Source: an uncultured SAR86 cluster bacterium
Lineage (GTDB): Bacteria > Pseudomonadota > Gammaproteobacteria > Magnimaribacterales > D2472
Assembly: GCA_902517425.1 (NCBI GenBank)
Contig: CABYCI010000001.1
Coordinates: forward strand, 1-42,619
DNA length: 42,619 nucleotides
Direction of reading: 5' to 3'
Each line of letters starts with the position of its first letter. Positions within the stretch are counted from its first letter, which is position 1. The notes below the pieces were generated by a model, which was not told the DNA's origin, made no database searches, and saw only the letters and a program-made list of their open reading frames with translations. The position numbers and the translations under genes were made by a program. Shown in pieces: positions 1 to 11,581 of the stretch.

Positions 1-3000
1 TTTGATCATCAAATTCACCTTGTTTTTTACTTTTTAATCGATCGTGGAACTCCATTCCTGTTCCAGCAGGAATTAATCTTCCAACAACTACATTTTCTTT
101 TAAACCTCTAAGATGATCTTTTTTACCAGTTACCGCAGCTTCTGTTAACACTCTAGTTGTTTCTTGGAATGATGCCGCTGAAATAAAGGAATCAGTTGCA
201 AGAGAGGCTTTTGTAATGCCAAGAAGAACCCTTTCGTATTCAGCAGGAGTTTTTCCATCAGCTTCTGCTCTAGCGTTTTCATCTACGAGTTCAGCATAAC
301 TGACTTGGTCTCCTTGAATAAACTTTGTATCTCCACCATCAAGAATGAGAGCTTTTCTTAACATTTGTCTTAGAATTGTTTCAATATGTTTATCATTGAT
401 TGAAACACCTTGAAGTCTATAAACATCTTGAATCTCATTAACAATGAAGTTAGTAAGCTCAGGCACACCCTTTAATCTTAGGATATCATGAGGACTTAAA
501 GGTCCTTCAGATATGACGTCGCCTCTATTTACTCTTTCGCCTTCGAAAACATTAAGAGTTCTATGCTTAGGTATTAACATTTCTTTGTTTTGAGCTTTCT
601 TAGTAGCACCTTCTGGTGTAATAACTAGTCTGACTTTTCCTTTTGTTTCTTTTCCAAAGGAAACTACTCCAGATTCTTCTGCTAAGACTGCTGCATCTTT
701 AGGTTTCCTAGCTTCAAATAGGTCGGCAACTCTTGGCAAGCCGCCTGTTATATCCTTAGTTTTAGATGCAACTAAAGGCATTCTTGCTATCACTTCACCA
801 GCATTAATCTTTTGGCCATTTACTAGATTTACCAAGCCACCTGCTGGTAATGGATAGACTGCAGGTTGTTTAAATTCGCCAACTAAAACAGCCTTACCTT
901 TAGAATCAACAATTTCAATTGTAGGTACCATATCTCGTCCTGCAGTAGTTCTGTCCGCAACTTCAATTATTTCAATACTTGATAATCCTGTCAGTTGGTC
1001 TAATTGCTCCCTTACAGTTACTCCATCTTCTATGTCGCTAAACTTAACCTTACCTGAAGTTTCAGAAATAATAGGTCTTGTATATGGATCCCAAGATGCG
1101 ACCTTAACGCCATCTGTAAGATCAGCTGCGTCATCAACTTCTAATGTTGCACCATATGGAACTCTATATTGTTCAACAATTCTTCCATTAACATCAGAAA
1201 TAGAACACATTGCATTTCTTGAGACTATAACTTCTAATTTGTCTTTATTAGTAACTGTCTTCATATCCTCAGAAAAAGTCACAACACCTGCACTTTTATT
1301 AAAGATTGCATTATCTTCTGATGAACTTGAAGCAGCACCACCGATATGGAATGTTCTCATAGTTAACTGAGTGCCTGGTTCACCAATTGATTGAGCTGCT
1401 ACTACACCCACTGCCTCACCCCTGTGAACAAGATGACCTCTTGCTAAATCTCTTCCGTAACATTTGGCACATACACCAATGGAAGCTTCGCAAGTCATTG
1501 GAGATCTAATTTTCAAACTAGATAAATTTAGCTCATCAATAACTTCTAAAGCATCTTCATCTAACATCGTGTTAATTGGAAAAAGCTCTTTTCCATTAGC
1601 ATCCATTATTGGTTCAGCAATTACCCTTCCAAGTATTCTGTCAGTTAAAGCTTGAATAATTTCACCGCCATCAATAATAGAGGTAACCACAATTGATTCT
1701 TTTGTTCCACAGTCTTCAATATTTATAACAGAATCCATGGATACATCACATAATCTTCTGGTTAAGTAACCTGAGTTAGCGGTTTTAAGAGCAGTATCAG
1801 CCAGCCCCTTTCTTGCACCATGAGTAGATATAAAGTATTGCAATACTGATAAGCCTTCCCTGAAATTAGCTGTTATTGGTGTTTCTATAATAGAGCCATC
1901 AGGTTTTGACATTAATCCTCTCATACCTGAGAGCTGTCTTATTTGAGCTGGTGAACCTCGAGCGCCTGAATCAGCATAGATAAATACTGAATTAAATGAG
2001 GATTGGTCTACAGTTTCTCCATCCGGTGTCTTAGCACTTTCAGTACTAATTTTTTCCATCATAGCTTTTGCTACTTGCTCATTAGCTCTTGACCAAATAT
2101 CAATAACTTTATTGTATCTTTCACCTCGTGTAACAAGGCCTGAATCAAATTGTTTTTCAATTGCTTTGACCTCTTTTTCTGAAGTATCAATAATTTTTGC
2201 TTTCTCTTCCGGAATCACAAAGTCATTAACTCCAATCGAAGATCCTGATCGCGTTGAGAAATCAAAACCTAAATACATTAACTGGTCAGCAAAGATAACG
2301 GTTTTCTTAAGTCCAGCTTTTCTATAAGAAATATCAACTAATTTTGATACTGACTTTTTATTTAAAACGTTATTAATATTATTAAATCCTACTTCTACAG
2401 GAGTTATTCTCCATATCAATGTTCTTCCAACAGTTGTATCTTCAAGAGATGTTTCACCGTTTGCATGCTCCACTCTTACTTTAATAGGAGAATGTATTTC
2501 TAAGTTTTCAGTCTCATATGCTCGGAGTACCTCATCTGGATTACTGTAAACTCTTCCACCACCTGTTGAATTAGCATTATCTCTTGTCATGTAATAAAGA
2601 CCTAGAACAACGTCTTGGGTGGGATTGATAATTGGTGCTCCGTCTGCTGGTGACAAAATATTATTAGTTGACATCATCAACGCTCTTGCCTCAAGTTGTG
2701 CTTCTAAAGTTAAAGGTACATGGACTGCCATTTGATCTCCATCAAAGTCTGCATTAAATGCAACACAAACCAAAGGATGAAGCTGAATGGCTTTTCCTTC
2801 AATTAATTTAGGTTCAAAAGCTTGAAGCCCTAATCTGTGCAAAGTTGGTGCTCTGTTAAGTAAAACTGGATGCTCTCTAATTACTTCCTCAAGAACTTCC
2901 CATACTTCCGGTGTTTCTCTTTCAACTAATTTTTTTGCAGCTTTAATAGTTGTTGCAAGTTCTCTATTTTCAAGTTTTCCGTAAACAAAAGGTTTAAAAA

Positions 3001-4120
3001 GCTCTAATGCCATTTTTTTTGGTAGGCCACATTGATGTAATTTCAAATTAGGGCCTGCAACAATCACAGATCTACCTGAATAGTCAACACGCTTTCCAAG
3101 AAGGTTTTGTCTAAATCTTCCGCCTTTGCCTTTTATCATGTCAGCAAGTGATTTCAGTGGCCTTTTATTTGTACCTGTAATTACTCTTCCTCTTCTTCCA
3201 TTATCAAGAAGTGCATCAACTGATTCTTGGAGCATTCTTTTTTCGTTTCTTACAATTATTTCAGGTGCATTTAACTCTAATAATCTTTTTAGTCTGTTAT
3301 TTCTATTTATAACCCTTCTGTATAAATCATTAAGATCTGATGTTGCAAATCTTCCGCCTTCAAGAGGAACCAAAGGTCTTAGATCAGGAGGTAATACTGG
3401 TAAAATATTCATTATCATCCATTCTGGTTTGTTACCAGAGTCCTTGAATGCTTCTAATAATTTTAGTCTTTTAGAAAGTTTCTTTAGTTTTGTTTCAGAA
3501 TTTGTTTGGGGTATTTCTTCACGAATTATTCTAATCTCGTCATCAATATCTAATTCTTCTAATAATACTTGAACTGCTTCGGCACCCATTCCTGCTGTGA
3601 ATTCATCTCCAAACTCTTCATATTTTTCGACCCATTCTTCCTCAGTTAGAATTTCACCTTTCTCTAATTCTGTTAGTCCTGGATCTGTAACGATATAACT
3701 CTCAAAATATAAAACTCGTTCTATTTCTCTTAAAGTAACATTTAACAACAATCCTATTCTTGAGGGTAAAGATTTTAAAAACCATATGTGAGCTACTGGT
3801 GCAGCAAGGTCGATATGACCCATTCTCTCTCTTCTAACTTTAGCTAGAGTAACTTCAACACCGCATTTCTCACAAACAACACCGCGGTGTTTCATTCTTT
3901 TATATTTTCCACAAATACATTCATAATCCTTAACAGGACCAAAGATTTTTGCACAAAACAAGCCATCTCTTTCTGGTTTGAAAGTTCTATAATTTATAGT
4001 CTCAGGTTTTTTAACCTCGCCGAATGACCATGATTTAATAACCTGAGGAGATGCTAAGCCCGCTGAGATCGTTGTAAAATCTTCTTGACCTGTTTTTAAA
4101 GAATTTAATAAATCTTTCAA
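1..4120 (-). CDS. rpoC: RNA polymerase beta' subunit (3' end cut by window)
   Basis: Largest catalytic subunit of RNA polymerase. The reading frame is open from a TTG at 4120 to the window edge, 1373 codons. The product opens with KDLLNSLK and then [24 protein letters not shown] in two blocks, as in E. coli RpoC. Visible landmarks are the N-terminal zinc site (CICGKY...CEKCG), the catalytic NADFDGDQ motif with Asp458, Asp460 and Asp462 (codons near 2735-2750), and the second zinc site (CGT... [11 protein letters not shown]). Only about the last 30 residues of a normal RpoC should be missing. The TTG start is supported by GGAG at 4127-4130, six bases upstream, and this ribosome site overlaps the rpoB stop, so translation is probably coupled. 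An ATG is not available at this position. The size suggests that the lineage-specific insert of gammaproteobacterial RpoC is kept. Confidence 0.97.
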   Translation of the reverse strand, partial: MKDLLNSLKTGQEDFTTISAGLASPQVIKSWSFGEVKKPETINYRTFKPERDGLFCAKIFGPVKDYECICGKYKRMKHRGVVCEKCGVEVTLAKVRRERMGHIDLAAPVAHIWFLKSLPSRIGLLLNVTLREIERVLYFESYIVTDPGLTELEKGEILTEEEWVEKYEEFGDEFTAGMGAEAVQVLLEELDIDDEIRIIREEIPQTNSETKLKKLSKRLKLLEAFKDSGNKPEWMIMNILPVLPPDLRPLVPLEGGRFATSDLNDLYRRVINRNNRLKRLLELNAPEIIVRNEKRMLQESVDALLDNGRRGRVITGTNKRPLKSLADMIKGKGGRFRQNLLGKRVDYSGRSVIVAGPNLKLHQCGLPKKMALELFKPFVYGKLENRELATTIKAAKKLVERETPEVWEVLEEVIREHPVLLNRAPTLHRLGLQAFEPKLIEGKAIQLHPLVCVAFNADFDGDQMAVHVPLTLEAQLEARALMMSTNNILSPADGAPIINPTQDVVLGLYYMTRDNANSTGGGRVYSNPDEVLRAYETENLEIHSPIKVRVEHANGETSLEDTTVGRTLIWRITPVEVGFNNINNVLNKKSVSKLVDISYRKAGLKKTVIFADQLMYLGFDFSTRSGSSIGVNDFVIPEEKAKIIDTSEKEVKAIEKQFDSGLVTRGERYNKVIDIWSRANEQVAKAMMEKISTESAKTPDGETVDQSSFNSVFIYADSGARGSPAQIRQLSGMRGLMSKPDGSIIETPITANFREGLSVLQYFISTHGARKGLADTALKTANSGYLTRRLCDVSMDSVINIEDCGTKESIVVTSIIDGGEIIQALTDRILGRVIAEPIMDANGKELFPINTMLDEDALEVIDELNLSSLKIRSPMTCEASIGVCAKCYGRDLARGHLVHRGEAVGVVAAQSIGEPGTQLTMRTFHIGGAASSSSEDNAIFNKSAGVVTFSEDMKTVTNKDKLEVIVSRNAMCSISDVNGRIVEQYRVPYGATLEVDDAADLTDGVKVASWDPYTRPIISETSGKVKFSDIEDGVTVREQLDQLTGLSSIEIIEVADRTTAGRDMVPTIEIVDSKGKAVLVGEFKQPAVYPLPAGGLVNLVNGQKINAGEVIARMPLVASKTKDITGGLPRVADLFEARKPKDAAVLAEESGVVSFGKETKGKVRLVITPEGATKKAQNKEMLIPKHRTLNVFEGERVNRGDVISEGPLSPHDILRLKGVPELTNFIVNEIQDVYRLQGVSINDKHIETILRQMLRKALILDGGDTKFIQGDQVSYAELVDENARAEADGKTPAEYERVLLGITKASLATDSFISAASFQETTRVLTEAAVTGKKDHLRGLKENVVVGRLIPAGTGMEFHDRLKSKKQGEFDDQ

Positions 4121-4129
4121 TTTTTTCTC

Positions 4130-7100
4130 CTATTTATTATCTAAATCTAATTCAATGTTGATGCCTAATGACTTAATCTCTTTACTAAGTACATTGAAAG
4201 ACTCTGGAACATTTGCATCCATTTCAAAACTACCATCAACGATATTTTTATACATTTTAGTTCTTCCAGAGACATCATCTGATTTAACAGTTAACATTTC
4301 TTGAAGCGTGTACGAGGCACCATATGCTTCTAAAGCCCATACCTCCATTTCACCAAACCTTTGACCACCAAATTGAGCTTTTCCGCCTAAAGGTTGTTGT
4401 GTAACTAAACTATATGATCCTGTAGACCTTGCATGCATTTTGTCATCTACTAAATGATTGAGTTTAATTATGTACATATATCCAACTGTTACTGGTCTAT
4501 CAAACTTTTGACCTGTTCTTCCATCATATAAAGTAATTTGTCCTGACTCAGGTATATCTGCTAACTTCAAGAGATCCTTGATTTCACTTTCTTTCGCTCC
4601 ATCAAATACAGGTGTAGCAATAGGAAGTCCATCTCTAAGATTTTCAGCCAATTCCATAATCTCTGTATTATTAAAAGAATTTATATCCTCTTTATTGGCT
4701 GCATTTGTATTGTATAGCTTATCCAGATATGACTTTAATTCCGCGGGTTTGGCTTCATTTTTAAGCATCATGTCTATTTTTTTACCAATACCTTTTGCAG
4801 CTGATCCCATATGTGTTTCAAGAACCTGCCCAACATTCATTCTAGAAGGAACACCTAAAGGGTTTAAGACAACATCTACTGGATTTCCTTCATTATCGTA
4901 TGGCATATCTTCAACAGGCATAATTTCTGAAATAACTCCTTTGTTTCCATGCCTTCCAGCCATCTTATCTCCTGGCTGGATTCTTCTCTTAATTGCTAAG
5001 TAAACTTTTACAATTTTGATTACTCCAGGAGCAAGATCATGGCCCCGAATGATTTTAGATTTTTTCTCTTCAAACCTTGTTTTGATATCCTTAATGTATG
5101 CTTTATAAAGGGTCTCTGTTTCTTCTATAGTTTCATTAAGGTTCTCTGTATCGGTTCTTATTGAAAAAATATCATTTAATTTGAAATTCTCTAATGCTTC
5201 AATGGAAAGTATCTCTCCTTTTTTAACTCCATTGCCCTTAACAACTTTTTTAGATTTTAATAATTCGCAAAGTCTAGTTTTAGTTGCTTGTTCAACTACA
5301 GCTGCTTCATCATCAGAATCTTTTTTCGATTGATCAAGGTGATCTTGTTCAATAGACTGAGTACGTTCATCTTTTTCAACACCATCTCTTGTAAATACTT
5401 CAACCCCAATCACAGTCCCTTTGGAACTTGATCTTTGAGAAGTATCTTTTACATCTGATGCTTTTTCACCAAATATAGCTCTTAGGAGTTTTTCTTCTGG
5501 AGAAAGTTGTGTTTCACCTTTTGGAGTAATCTTACCAACGAGAATGTCACCAGGCTCAACTTCTGCACCCACATATACTATCCCACAATCATCAAGCTTG
5601 TTTAAAGATCCCTCACCAACATTTGGTATATCAGCTGTGATTTCTTCAGAACCAAGTTTTGTATCTCTAGCTATGCAAACTATTTCTTGAATATGGATAG
5701 ATGTGAACCTATCTTCTCTGGCAACTTTTTCTGAAATTAATATCGAATCCTCAAAGTTATATCCATTCCATGGCATAAAAGCTATACGAATATTTTGTCC
5801 AAGAGCTAATTCTCCATTATCTACAGAAGGACCATCAGCTAAAATATCATCAGCTTTAACAACATCACCTGCTTTTACAATCGGGCGCTGATTGATACAT
5901 GTATTTTGATTGGATCTTGTATATTTTATTAAGTTATAAACGTCAGATGCTGTTTTAGATTTTTTGTCTGTTACCCTAACAACTATTCTGGATGCATCTA
6001 CACTTTCCACAACACCCGAATTTCTTGCAACTATACAAACACCTGAGTCTCTAGCGACAACTGTTTCTAATCCGGTTCCAACAAGAGGTTTTTCTGCTTT
6101 AAGAACAGGAACAGCTTGTCTTTGCATATTTGATCCCATTAATGCTCTATTCGCATCATCATGTTCTAAGAAAGGGATCAAAGATGCTGCAATAGAAACA
6201 ACTTGTTGAGGAGAAACATCCATTAGGTCAATTCTGTCAGGTGACATTAACTCAAATTCATTAGCATGCCTAACAGCCACTAAATCATCTATAAATCTAT
6301 TGTTTTTATCTAACATTACATTTGCCTGAGCAATGACATGTTCTGCTTCATCGATTGCCGATAAATATATAATTTCATCTGTTACCTTGCCATTAGAAAC
6401 TTTTCTATATGGTGTCTCAATGAAACCATACTGATTAGTTCTGGAATAAGACGCAAAAGAATTGATTAAACCTATATTTGGACCTTCTGGTGTTTCAATG
6501 GGGCAAACTCTTCCATAATGTGTTGGATGCACATCTCTAACTTCAAAGCCAGCTCTTTCTCTTGTTAAACCTCCAGGTCCTAAAGCTGAAACTCTTCTTT
6601 TATGAGTAATTTCTGATAATGGATTGTTTTGATCCATGAATTGAGAAAGTTGACTCGATCCAAAAAACTCTTTGATGGCTGCTGTAACAGGTTTTGCATT
6701 TATAAGATCTTGGGGACCTAGTTCATCTGCTTCTGCCATACTAAGCCTTTCTCTAACAGCTCTTTCTACTCTAATAAGTCCAACTCTAAACTGATTAGCC
6801 GTCATCTCACCAACAGACCTTACTCTTCTGTTACCTAAATGATCAATATCATCAACAATATCATGGCCATCTCGAATATTAACTATGCCTTTCATAACCT
6901 CAATAATGTCCTGATCATCAAGAATATGTGGATTTTCTTTTTCTGTATCTAGCTTAAGTCTTCTATTAAATTTCATTCTTCCAACTTCAGAAAGATCATA
7001 TCTCTCTTCGTTAAAAAACAAGTTATTGAATAAAGTTTCAGCAGAATCTTTTGTTGGTGGTTCGCCAGGTCTCATCATTCTATAAATTTCAACCAATGCT

Positions 7101-8278
7101 TCTAGTCTGTTTGATGTTGGATCTACTCTTAATGTATTAGATATATATGGTCCCTTTACTAATTCATTGATATATAAACACTTAAGTTCTTTGATTTCAT
7201 TTTCTTTAATCTGAGATAAAACTTCTTCATCGATTTCAGTATTTGCTTTAAATAGTGGCTCAGGATCTTTTGCTTTTTCTTTAACTTTCTTCTTCTTAAC
7301 TTCACCAGTTTCTTTATCGATATTTTCCTTTTCTACTTCTATCTCTTTATCGGAAGTAGAATAAATATCTTCTGCTAATACTTTACCAATCAAGAATTCT
7401 TCAGAGAGAGTGATTTCGCTAGCCTTTGAACTTGTTAATTCCTTTATATGTCTAGCAGTTATTCTTTTACCTGCTTCAACATATACCTTACTTTTAACTT
7501 TTATATCAACCGGTAAAGTCTCACCTCTTAACCTTTCAGGAACCAGGGCAACTTTAACTGAATCCTTATCGATCTTATAAGTGTCTGTCTCATAAAATTC
7601 TGAAATAATTTCTTCAGTGCTCATGCCTAAAGCTCTTAGCATAATTGTTGCTGGTATTTTTCTTCTTCTATCTATTCTGCTAAATAAAATATCTTTGGGA
7701 TCAAACTCAAAGTCGAGCCATGATCCTCTGTAAGGAATGATTCTTGCAGAATATAAAACTTTCCCTGAAGAATGTGTTTTACCTTTATCATGATCATAAA
7801 ATACACCAGGAGATCTATGAAGTTGGGACACAACAACCCTCTCAGTTCCGTTAACAATAAATGAAGCATCATCGGTCATTAATGGGACCTCGCCCATAAA
7901 AACTTCGCCCTCTTTAATATCTTTTACTTCCTTAAAATTAGAATCTCTGTCAAATAAAACTAGCTTTACTTTTATTCTTAATGGTGCTGAATAAGATAGT
8001 CCCTGAATCAAACATTCTTGAACATCATATGTATTTTTTCCTAATTCATAAGAAACATATTCTAAGGCTGCATTTCCTGAAACACTTTTTATAGGAAATA
8101 GAGACTTGAATACCTCTTCAAGTCCCTGTTTTTTTCTTGCTTCAGGTGCCACATCAGCTTGTAAAAATTCTGCATAAGAATTTGTTTGGGTCTCGACAAG
8201 GTTTGGAAGTTCCATAACCTTTGCAAAAGTACCAAAGTTCTTTCTTATTCGTTTCTTTTCTGTATAGCTATATGACAT
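4130..8278 (-). CDS. rpoB: RNA polymerase beta subunit
   Basis: Beta subunit of RNA polymerase, 1382 residues against 1342 in E. coli. The N-terminus ([12 protein letters not shown]) and C-terminus ([13 protein letters not shown]) match the family end to end. The rifampicin pocket (about residues 538-575, [18 protein letters not shown] then [14 protein letters not shown]) has the wild-type residues at the usual resistance positions. The conserved [12 protein letters not shown] and [16 protein letters not shown] blocks are intact. The extra length lies mainly at residues about 306-341, a very charged Lys/Glu segment absent from E. coli. The gene sits 29 bases after rplL and ends at a TAG that overlaps the rpoC ribosome site. 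It is cotranscribed with the L10/L12 genes, and its level probably follows the L10 leader and read-through after rplL. Confidence 0.99.
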   Translation of the reverse strand: MSYSYTEKKRIRKNFGTFAKVMELPNLVETQTNSYAEFLQADVAPEARKKQGLEEVFKSLFPIKSVSGNAALEYVSYELGKNTYDVQECLIQGLSYSAPLRIKVKLVLFDRDSNFKEVKDIKEGEVFMGEVPLMTDDASFIVNGTERVVVSQLHRSPGVFYDHDKGKTHSSGKVLYSARIIPYRGSWLDFEFDPKDILFSRIDRRRKIPATIMLRALGMSTEEIISEFYETDTYKIDKDSVKVALVPERLRGETLPVDIKVKSKVYVEAGKRITARHIKELTSSKASEITLSEEFLIGKVLAEDIYSTSDKEIEVEKENIDKETGEVKKKKVKEKAKDPEPLFKANTEIDEEVLSQIKENEIKELKCLYINELVKGPYISNTLRVDPTSNRLEALVEIYRMMRPGEPPTKDSAETLFNNLFFNEERYDLSEVGRMKFNRRLKLDTEKENPHILDDQDIIEVMKGIVNIRDGHDIVDDIDHLGNRRVRSVGEMTANQFRVGLIRVERAVRERLSMAEADELGPQDLINAKPVTAAIKEFFGSSQLSQFMDQNNPLSEITHKRRVSALGPGGLTRERAGFEVRDVHPTHYGRVCPIETPEGPNIGLINSFASYSRTNQYGFIETPYRKVSNGKVTDEIIYLSAIDEAEHVIAQANVMLDKNNRFIDDLVAVRHANEFELMSPDRIDLMDVSPQQVVSIAASLIPFLEHDDANRALMGSNMQRQAVPVLKAEKPLVGTGLETVVARDSGVCIVARNSGVVESVDASRIVVRVTDKKSKTASDVYNLIKYTRSNQNTCINQRPIVKAGDVVKADDILADGPSVDNGELALGQNIRIAFMPWNGYNFEDSILISEKVAREDRFTSIHIQEIVCIARDTKLGSEEITADIPNVGEGSLNKLDDCGIVYVGAEVEPGDILVGKITPKGETQLSPEEKLLRAIFGEKASDVKDTSQRSSSKGTVIGVEVFTRDGVEKDERTQSIEQDHLDQSKKDSDDEAAVVEQATKTRLCELLKSKKVVKGNGVKKGEILSIEALENFKLNDIFSIRTDTENLNETIEETETLYKAYIKDIKTRFEEKKSKIIRGHDLAPGVIKIVKVYLAIKRRIQPGDKMAGRHGNKGVISEIMPVEDMPYDNEGNPVDVVLNPLGVPSRMNVGQVLETHMGSAAKGIGKKIDMMLKNEAKPAELKSYLDKLYNTNAANKEDINSFNNTEIMELAENLRDGLPIATPVFDGAKESEIKDLLKLADIPESGQITLYDGRTGQKFDRPVTVGYMYIIKLNHLVDDKMHARSTGSYSLVTQQPLGGKAQFGGQRFGEMEVWALEAYGASYTLQEMLTVKSDDVSGRTKMYKNIVDGSFEMDANVPESFNVLSKEIKSLGINIELDLDNK

Positions 8279-8307
8279 AAATGCGCCCTGTTAAATTAAT
8301 ATGATTG

Positions 8308-8688
8308 TTACTTTAGCTCGCCTGTTGCTCCAGCTTCACTAAGCTGTGCTAACATTTCTTCTGCTTCCTCTTTCTTAACACCTTCTTTTAAAGTGCTAGG
8401 AGCTCCATCAACCATATCTTTTGCTTCTTTAAGTCCTAAACCAGTTATTGATCTAACTGCTTTAATGACTTGTACTTTCTGATCGCCTACTGCTGATAAA
8501 ACAACATCGAACTCACTTTTCTCTTCAGCTGCTGGAGCATCATCGCCGCCTGCTGCTGCTGGTGCTGCTGCTACAGCTGCTGCTGCAGTTACACCAAATT
8601 TTTCTTCAATATCTGATATAAGATCTACTAAATCCATAACAGACATTTCTTCTATTGCTTTTAAGATATCTTCTTTACTAGTTGCCAT
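8308..8688 (-). CDS. rplL: 50S ribosomal protein L7/L12
   Basis: Stalk protein of the large ribosomal subunit that recruits translation factors. It is 126 residues, typical length. The N-terminal dimerisation helix (residues 1-33) is followed by an Ala/Gly-rich hinge (about 34-58) and the globular C-terminal domain with the factor-binding [15 protein letters not shown] segment. A strong ribosome site (GGAG) precedes the ATG. It lies 18 bases after rplJ and 29 bases before rpoB, the universal order. No hairpin terminator is obvious in the short gap before rpoB. Confidence 0.99.
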   Translation of the reverse strand: MATSKEDILKAIEEMSVMDLVDLISDIEEKFGVTAAAAVAAAPAAAGGDDAPAAEEKSEFDVVLSAVGDQKVQVIKAVRSITGLGLKEAKDMVDGAPSTLKEGVKKEEAEEMLAQLSEAGATGELK

Positions 8689-8706
8689 TCTTATTCTCCT
8701 TATAAT

Positions 8707-9237
8707 TTAGGCTGACGCCTCTTTATTGTCTCGAACTGCTGATAAAACTCTAGCTAATTTACTTGGAACTTCATTTAATAAAGTAGCAAATTTATTAACA
8801 GGAGCTTGTAAAACATTAGCAATCAGGCCATATGCTTCATCTTTAGATGGAAGTTTTGCCAAAATATCAATTTGACCTCCATCTAACAACTGCCCTTCAA
8901 CTACCAAAGCTTTGATTTCTAAGTCATCAAAATTTTTAGCATATGTTTTAAGCAATTTAGCTGCTGCACCTGGTTCCTCAAAAGAAAAAGCAAATAATGA
9001 AGGTCCAAATAGAACCTCATCAGAGCATCCAAAGTCTGTTCCTTCAAAAGCTAATTTAGCAAGTGAATTCTTGATGACCTGAATGTGAATACCGGATTCA
9101 TTTGCTTTGGTTCTGATCTCAGAAAGCTCAGAAACTTTTAAACCCCTAGCGTCAGAAATTACTAAAGAAGATGCATTAGATGCTACTTCTTTGACTTCCT
9201 TAACAATATTCTCTTTTTCATTTTTAGATAATGCCAC
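8707..9237 (-). CDS. rplJ: 50S ribosomal protein L10
   Basis: Base of the L12 stalk and the translational repressor of its own operon when bound to L12. At 176 residues it is slightly longer than E. coli L10 (165). It starts ALSKNEKENIVKEVKEVA and keeps the family pattern of an N-terminal 23S-binding domain and a C-terminal helix that carries L12 dimers. The ATG at 9237 has GGAG seven bases upstream (9245-9248). The preceding 159 bases form an L10-type leader, so autoregulation is expected. Confidence 0.99.
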   Translation of the reverse strand: MALSKNEKENIVKEVKEVASNASSLVISDARGLKVSELSEIRTKANESGIHIQVIKNSLAKLAFEGTDFGCSDEVLFGPSLFAFSFEEPGAAAKLLKTYAKNFDDLEIKALVVEGQLLDGGQIDILAKLPSKDEAYGLIANVLQAPVNKFATLLNEVPSKLARVLSAVRDNKEASA

Positions 9238-9396
9238 TGCAATTCTCCAATTAAAGCCTTTCGGCTATTTGGCGACAAATTGCAAAATTACAATTTGAAC
9301 ACCACCTACGTAGGAAATTAAGTCTTTCGACACCTACGGTCTTTGACGGCTGCGTAAACGCAACTATCTAGCTTTGTGTTTCCACAAAACTAAAAC
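9238..9396 (-). promoter_or_regulatory. L10 leader (autoregulatory rplJ 5' region)
   Basis: This is the 159-base non-coding gap between rplA and rplJ. Read on the minus strand it holds several hairpins: TTTGTG-GAAA-CACAAA (9373-9388), TGCG-TTTA-CGCA (9351-9362), a longer CGTAGG/CCTACG pairing whose 3' arm continues as CCTACGTAGGTGGTG, and AGCC-GAAA-GGCT (9255-9266) just before the ribosome site. The CCTACGTAG block resembles the E. coli L10 leader, where the L10-L12 complex binds and blocks translation of rplJ. The position and the motif are seen directly; binding is inferred from the family. Confidence 0.82.
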
Positions 9397-10089
9397 TTAT
9401 ACCAGCTCACCAGAGTTGATTTTTACTCCTGGTCCCATTGTGCTATTAATAGCAATACTTCCAATAAAAACACCTTTTGCAGATGCTGGTTTTAATTTTT
9501 TTAATTCTTCTAGTAATGCTGAAGCATTTGCTTTAATTTTATTAGCATCAAAGCTTACTTTTCCAATGCTTCCATGAATAATTCCATTTTTATCTGTTCT
9601 AAACCTAATTTGGCCTGCTTTTACATTTTTAATGGCAGTAGCTACATCATCTGAAACTGTTCCTGTTTTAGGATTGGGCATTAATCCCTTTGGTCCAAGG
9701 ACTTGACCTAATTTACCAACAACTTTCATAGCCGCGTTTGTTGAGATTACAACATCTACAGTAATTTCTTCTTTTGTAAATTTTTCAGCTAAATCATCCA
9801 TTCCTACAAAGTCGGCGCCAGCTTCTTCTGCAGACGAAGCTTGATCTCCATCGGCAAAAACTGCTACAACAACTTTTTTACCTAAGCTGTTAGGAAGAGT
9901 AACTGCTCCTCTAACATTTTGATCTGATTTATTAGGATCCACGCCAAGCCTAACTGAAATATCAACAGATTCATCAAATTTTTCTGATTTGATAGATTGA
10001 AAAATTTCCATAGCTTCGTCAACAGAATATGACTTCTCTGGATCAAGCTTTTCTTGAATAATTTTCTCTTTTTTTGTTAATTTACTCAT
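9397..10089 (-). CDS. rplA: 50S ribosomal protein L1
   Basis: L1 stalk protein, which assists release of deacylated tRNA from the E site and represses translation of the L11 operon. It is 230 residues, close to the usual 230-234. The signature [18 protein letters not shown] is present in the middle. Its ATG overlaps the rplK stop in an ATGA, so translation is coupled. The upstream partner is rplK and the downstream feature is the L10 leader. Confidence 0.99.
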   Translation of the reverse strand: MSKLTKKEKIIQEKLDPEKSYSVDEAMEIFQSIKSEKFDESVDISVRLGVDPNKSDQNVRGAVTLPNSLGKKVVVAVFADGDQASSAEEAGADFVGMDDLAEKFTKEEITVDVVISTNAAMKVVGKLGQVLGPKGLMPNPKTGTVSDDVATAIKNVKAGQIRFRTDKNGIIHGSIGKVSFDANKIKANASALLEELKKLKPASAKGVFIGSIAINSTMGPGVKINSGELV

Positions 10090-10514
10090 AAATCAGTTTC
10101 TACTCCCATGCTCCTAGCAGTTCCAGCAATAATTTTTACAGCTGCATCAATATCATTAGCATTTAAATCAGGCTCTTTTGCCTTAGCAATATCTTCAAGT
10201 TGAGATCTAGTTAATTTGCCAACTTTTTCTCGATTTGGCTCACCGCTTCCTTTAGGTATATTCAATGCTTTTCTTATTAAAACTGCTGCAGGTGGTGTTT
10301 TTACAACAAAGTCGAAGGTTTTATCTTCATAAACATTTATAACTACAGGTAAAGGCATTCCTTTTTCTGAATCCTGAGTTGCTGTGTTAAATGCATTACA
10401 AAAATCCATAATATTCAGACCCACTTGCCCTAGAGCTGGGCCAACAGGAGGACTTGGATTCGCTCCACCAGCTGGAATTTGTAATTTTAGAACATTAACT
10501 ACTTTTTTTGCCAT
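10086..10514 (-). CDS. rplK: 50S ribosomal protein L11
   Basis: Protein of the GTPase-associated centre; it binds the 1070 region of 23S rRNA and is needed for RelA activation. It is 142 residues, full length. It shows [19 protein letters not shown] near the N-terminus (Pro-rich hinge region) and a C-terminal rRNA-binding domain ending GTARSMGVE. The start shares one base with the nusG stop (TAATG), and the stop overlaps rplA by four bases. Confidence 0.99.
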   Translation of the reverse strand: MAKKVVNVLKLQIPAGGANPSPPVGPALGQVGLNIMDFCNAFNTATQDSEKGMPLPVVINVYEDKTFDFVVKTPPAAVLIRKALNIPKGSGEPNREKVGKLTRSQLEDIAKAKEPDLNANDIDAAVKIIAGTARSMGVETDL

Positions 10515-11041
10515 TATGTTTTCTCTATTTGCATGAAATCTAAATCTACCGGTGTAGCTCTTCCTAAAATCTGCACAGACACTTTTACCATATTTCTTTC
10601 ATAATCTACATTTTCTACAACGCCATTAAAATCATTAAAAGGGCCATCACATACTCTTATTACTTCACCTGGTTCGTAAATTGTTTTTGGTGCAGGGGCA
10701 TCTTCACCAACTTCAATTCTGTTAATAATGCTGTTAACGTCGTCTTCAGAAATAGGTAGGGGTCTATCCCTTGTTCCACCAACAAATCCTGAAACTCTTG
10801 GAGTAGATTGAACTAATTGCCATGAGTCATCTTCTAAATTCATTTGTATCAAAATATATCCTGGAAAAAACTTTCTTTCAGTGGTTTTTTTGGCGCCACC
10901 TTTAAGCTCAACTATCTGTTCTGTAGGTATTAAGATCTCGCCAAATTTATCAGAAAGGTTGTTTAACGAAATCCTTTCTTCCAATGCAACTTTTACTTTT
11001 TGCTCATAGCCTGAATATGCTTGTATTACATACCAATCCAT
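10514..11041 (-). CDS. nusG: Transcription termination/antitermination factor NusG
   Basis: Elongation factor that binds RNA polymerase through its N-terminal domain and Rho or ribosomal protein S10 through its C-terminal KOW domain. It is 175 residues, normal for the family (about 177-181). The N-terminus [15 protein letters not shown] and the central [10 protein letters not shown] and [10 protein letters not shown] motifs are typical. The KOW domain occupies roughly residues 123-175. It lies three bases after secE and overlaps the rplK start by one base. Confidence 0.98.
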   Translation of the reverse strand: MDWYVIQAYSGYEQKVKVALEERISLNNLSDKFGEILIPTEQIVELKGGAKKTTERKFFPGYILIQMNLEDDSWQLVQSTPRVSGFVGGTRDRPLPISEDDVNSIINRIEVGEDAPAPKTIYEPGEVIRVCDGPFNDFNGVVENVDYERNMVKVSVQILGRATPVDLDFMQIEKT

Positions 11042-11044
11042 AAT

Positions 11045-11407
11045 CTATCCCAGTACCAAACTTGTTAAAAAACTTAAAAGGGATTCAAGTCCCCAAAAAA
11101 ATAAACACAATATAATAATGGAGCCAAAAACAATCATAAATGTTTGAGTTGTTTCCATTCTAGTTGGCCAAACCACTTTTCTAATTTCAGTTCTAGATTC
11201 TTTCATTAATTTTAAAGAGTTGAAGCCAAAATTTGTAATTGCAATAAGCCCCAATCCGATAATAAATAATAATAAAACACCTAAAACTCTATACAAGAAA
11301 GCAATTTCAACAAAATAACTATTTCCAACGACAGCGGCGGCAAATACTAATATTGCTAACAACCATTTAAGGTTATCAAGAGTTTTTGAAGTAGATTCTT
11401 TATTCAT
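11045..11407 (-). CDS. secE: Preprotein translocase subunit SecE
   Basis: Essential inner-membrane partner of SecY. At 120 residues it is a gammaproteobacterial three-segment form (E. coli 127). Hydrophobic stretches lie at about residues 15-33, 40-59 and 90-117. The conserved amphipathic motif KVVWPTRMET sits at about residues 77-86, just before the last segment. It is followed by nusG after three bases and preceded by tRNA-Trp, as in several gammaproteobacteria. Confidence 0.97.
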   Translation of the reverse strand: MNKESTSKTLDNLKWLLAILVFAAAVVGNSYFVEIAFLYRVLGVLLLFIIGLGLIAITNFGFNSLKLMKESRTEIRKVVWPTRMETTQTFMIVFGSIIILCLFFWGLESLLSFLTSLVLG

Positions 11408-11436
11408 ATTTCAACTCTTTACCAGTTCCCTATTCA

Positions 11437-11512
11437 TGGCAGGCCAGGAGGGACTCGAACCCCCAACCCCCGGTTTTGGAGACCGATGCTCTACCAATTG
11501 AGCCACTGGCCT
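11437..11512 (-). tRNA. tRNA-Trp (CCA anticodon)
   Basis: Cloverleaf of 76 bases with acceptor pairing AGGCCAG/CTGGCCT, discriminator G and an encoded CCA end. The anticodon loop contains CCA, which reads UGG. It lies between tuf and secE, so it is probably processed from the same transcript. Confidence 0.97.
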
Positions 11513-11545
11513 AAAACTTATTTTCATACTCTGCAAAGACAAGCA

Positions 11546-11568
11546 AGCCGAGACATAAAGCCTCGGCT
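11546..11568 (-). terminator. Stem-loop after tuf (possible partial terminator)
   Basis: Read on the minus strand: AGCCGAG, a nine-base loop, CTCGGCT, then a T-rich but interrupted tail (TGCTTGTCTTTG). It starts 13 bases after the tuf stop. The tail is weak for intrinsic termination, so it may attenuate transcription, protect the tuf mRNA end or mark processing ahead of tRNA-Trp. Confidence 0.5.
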
Positions 11569-11581
11569 AGCAAATCTTATA

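Noticed and set aside
1032-3572. Plus-strand ORFs of 63-148 codons opposite rpoC
   Set aside because: They are antisense shadows of a conserved beta' frame, with no ribosome site and a composition mirroring the coding strand.
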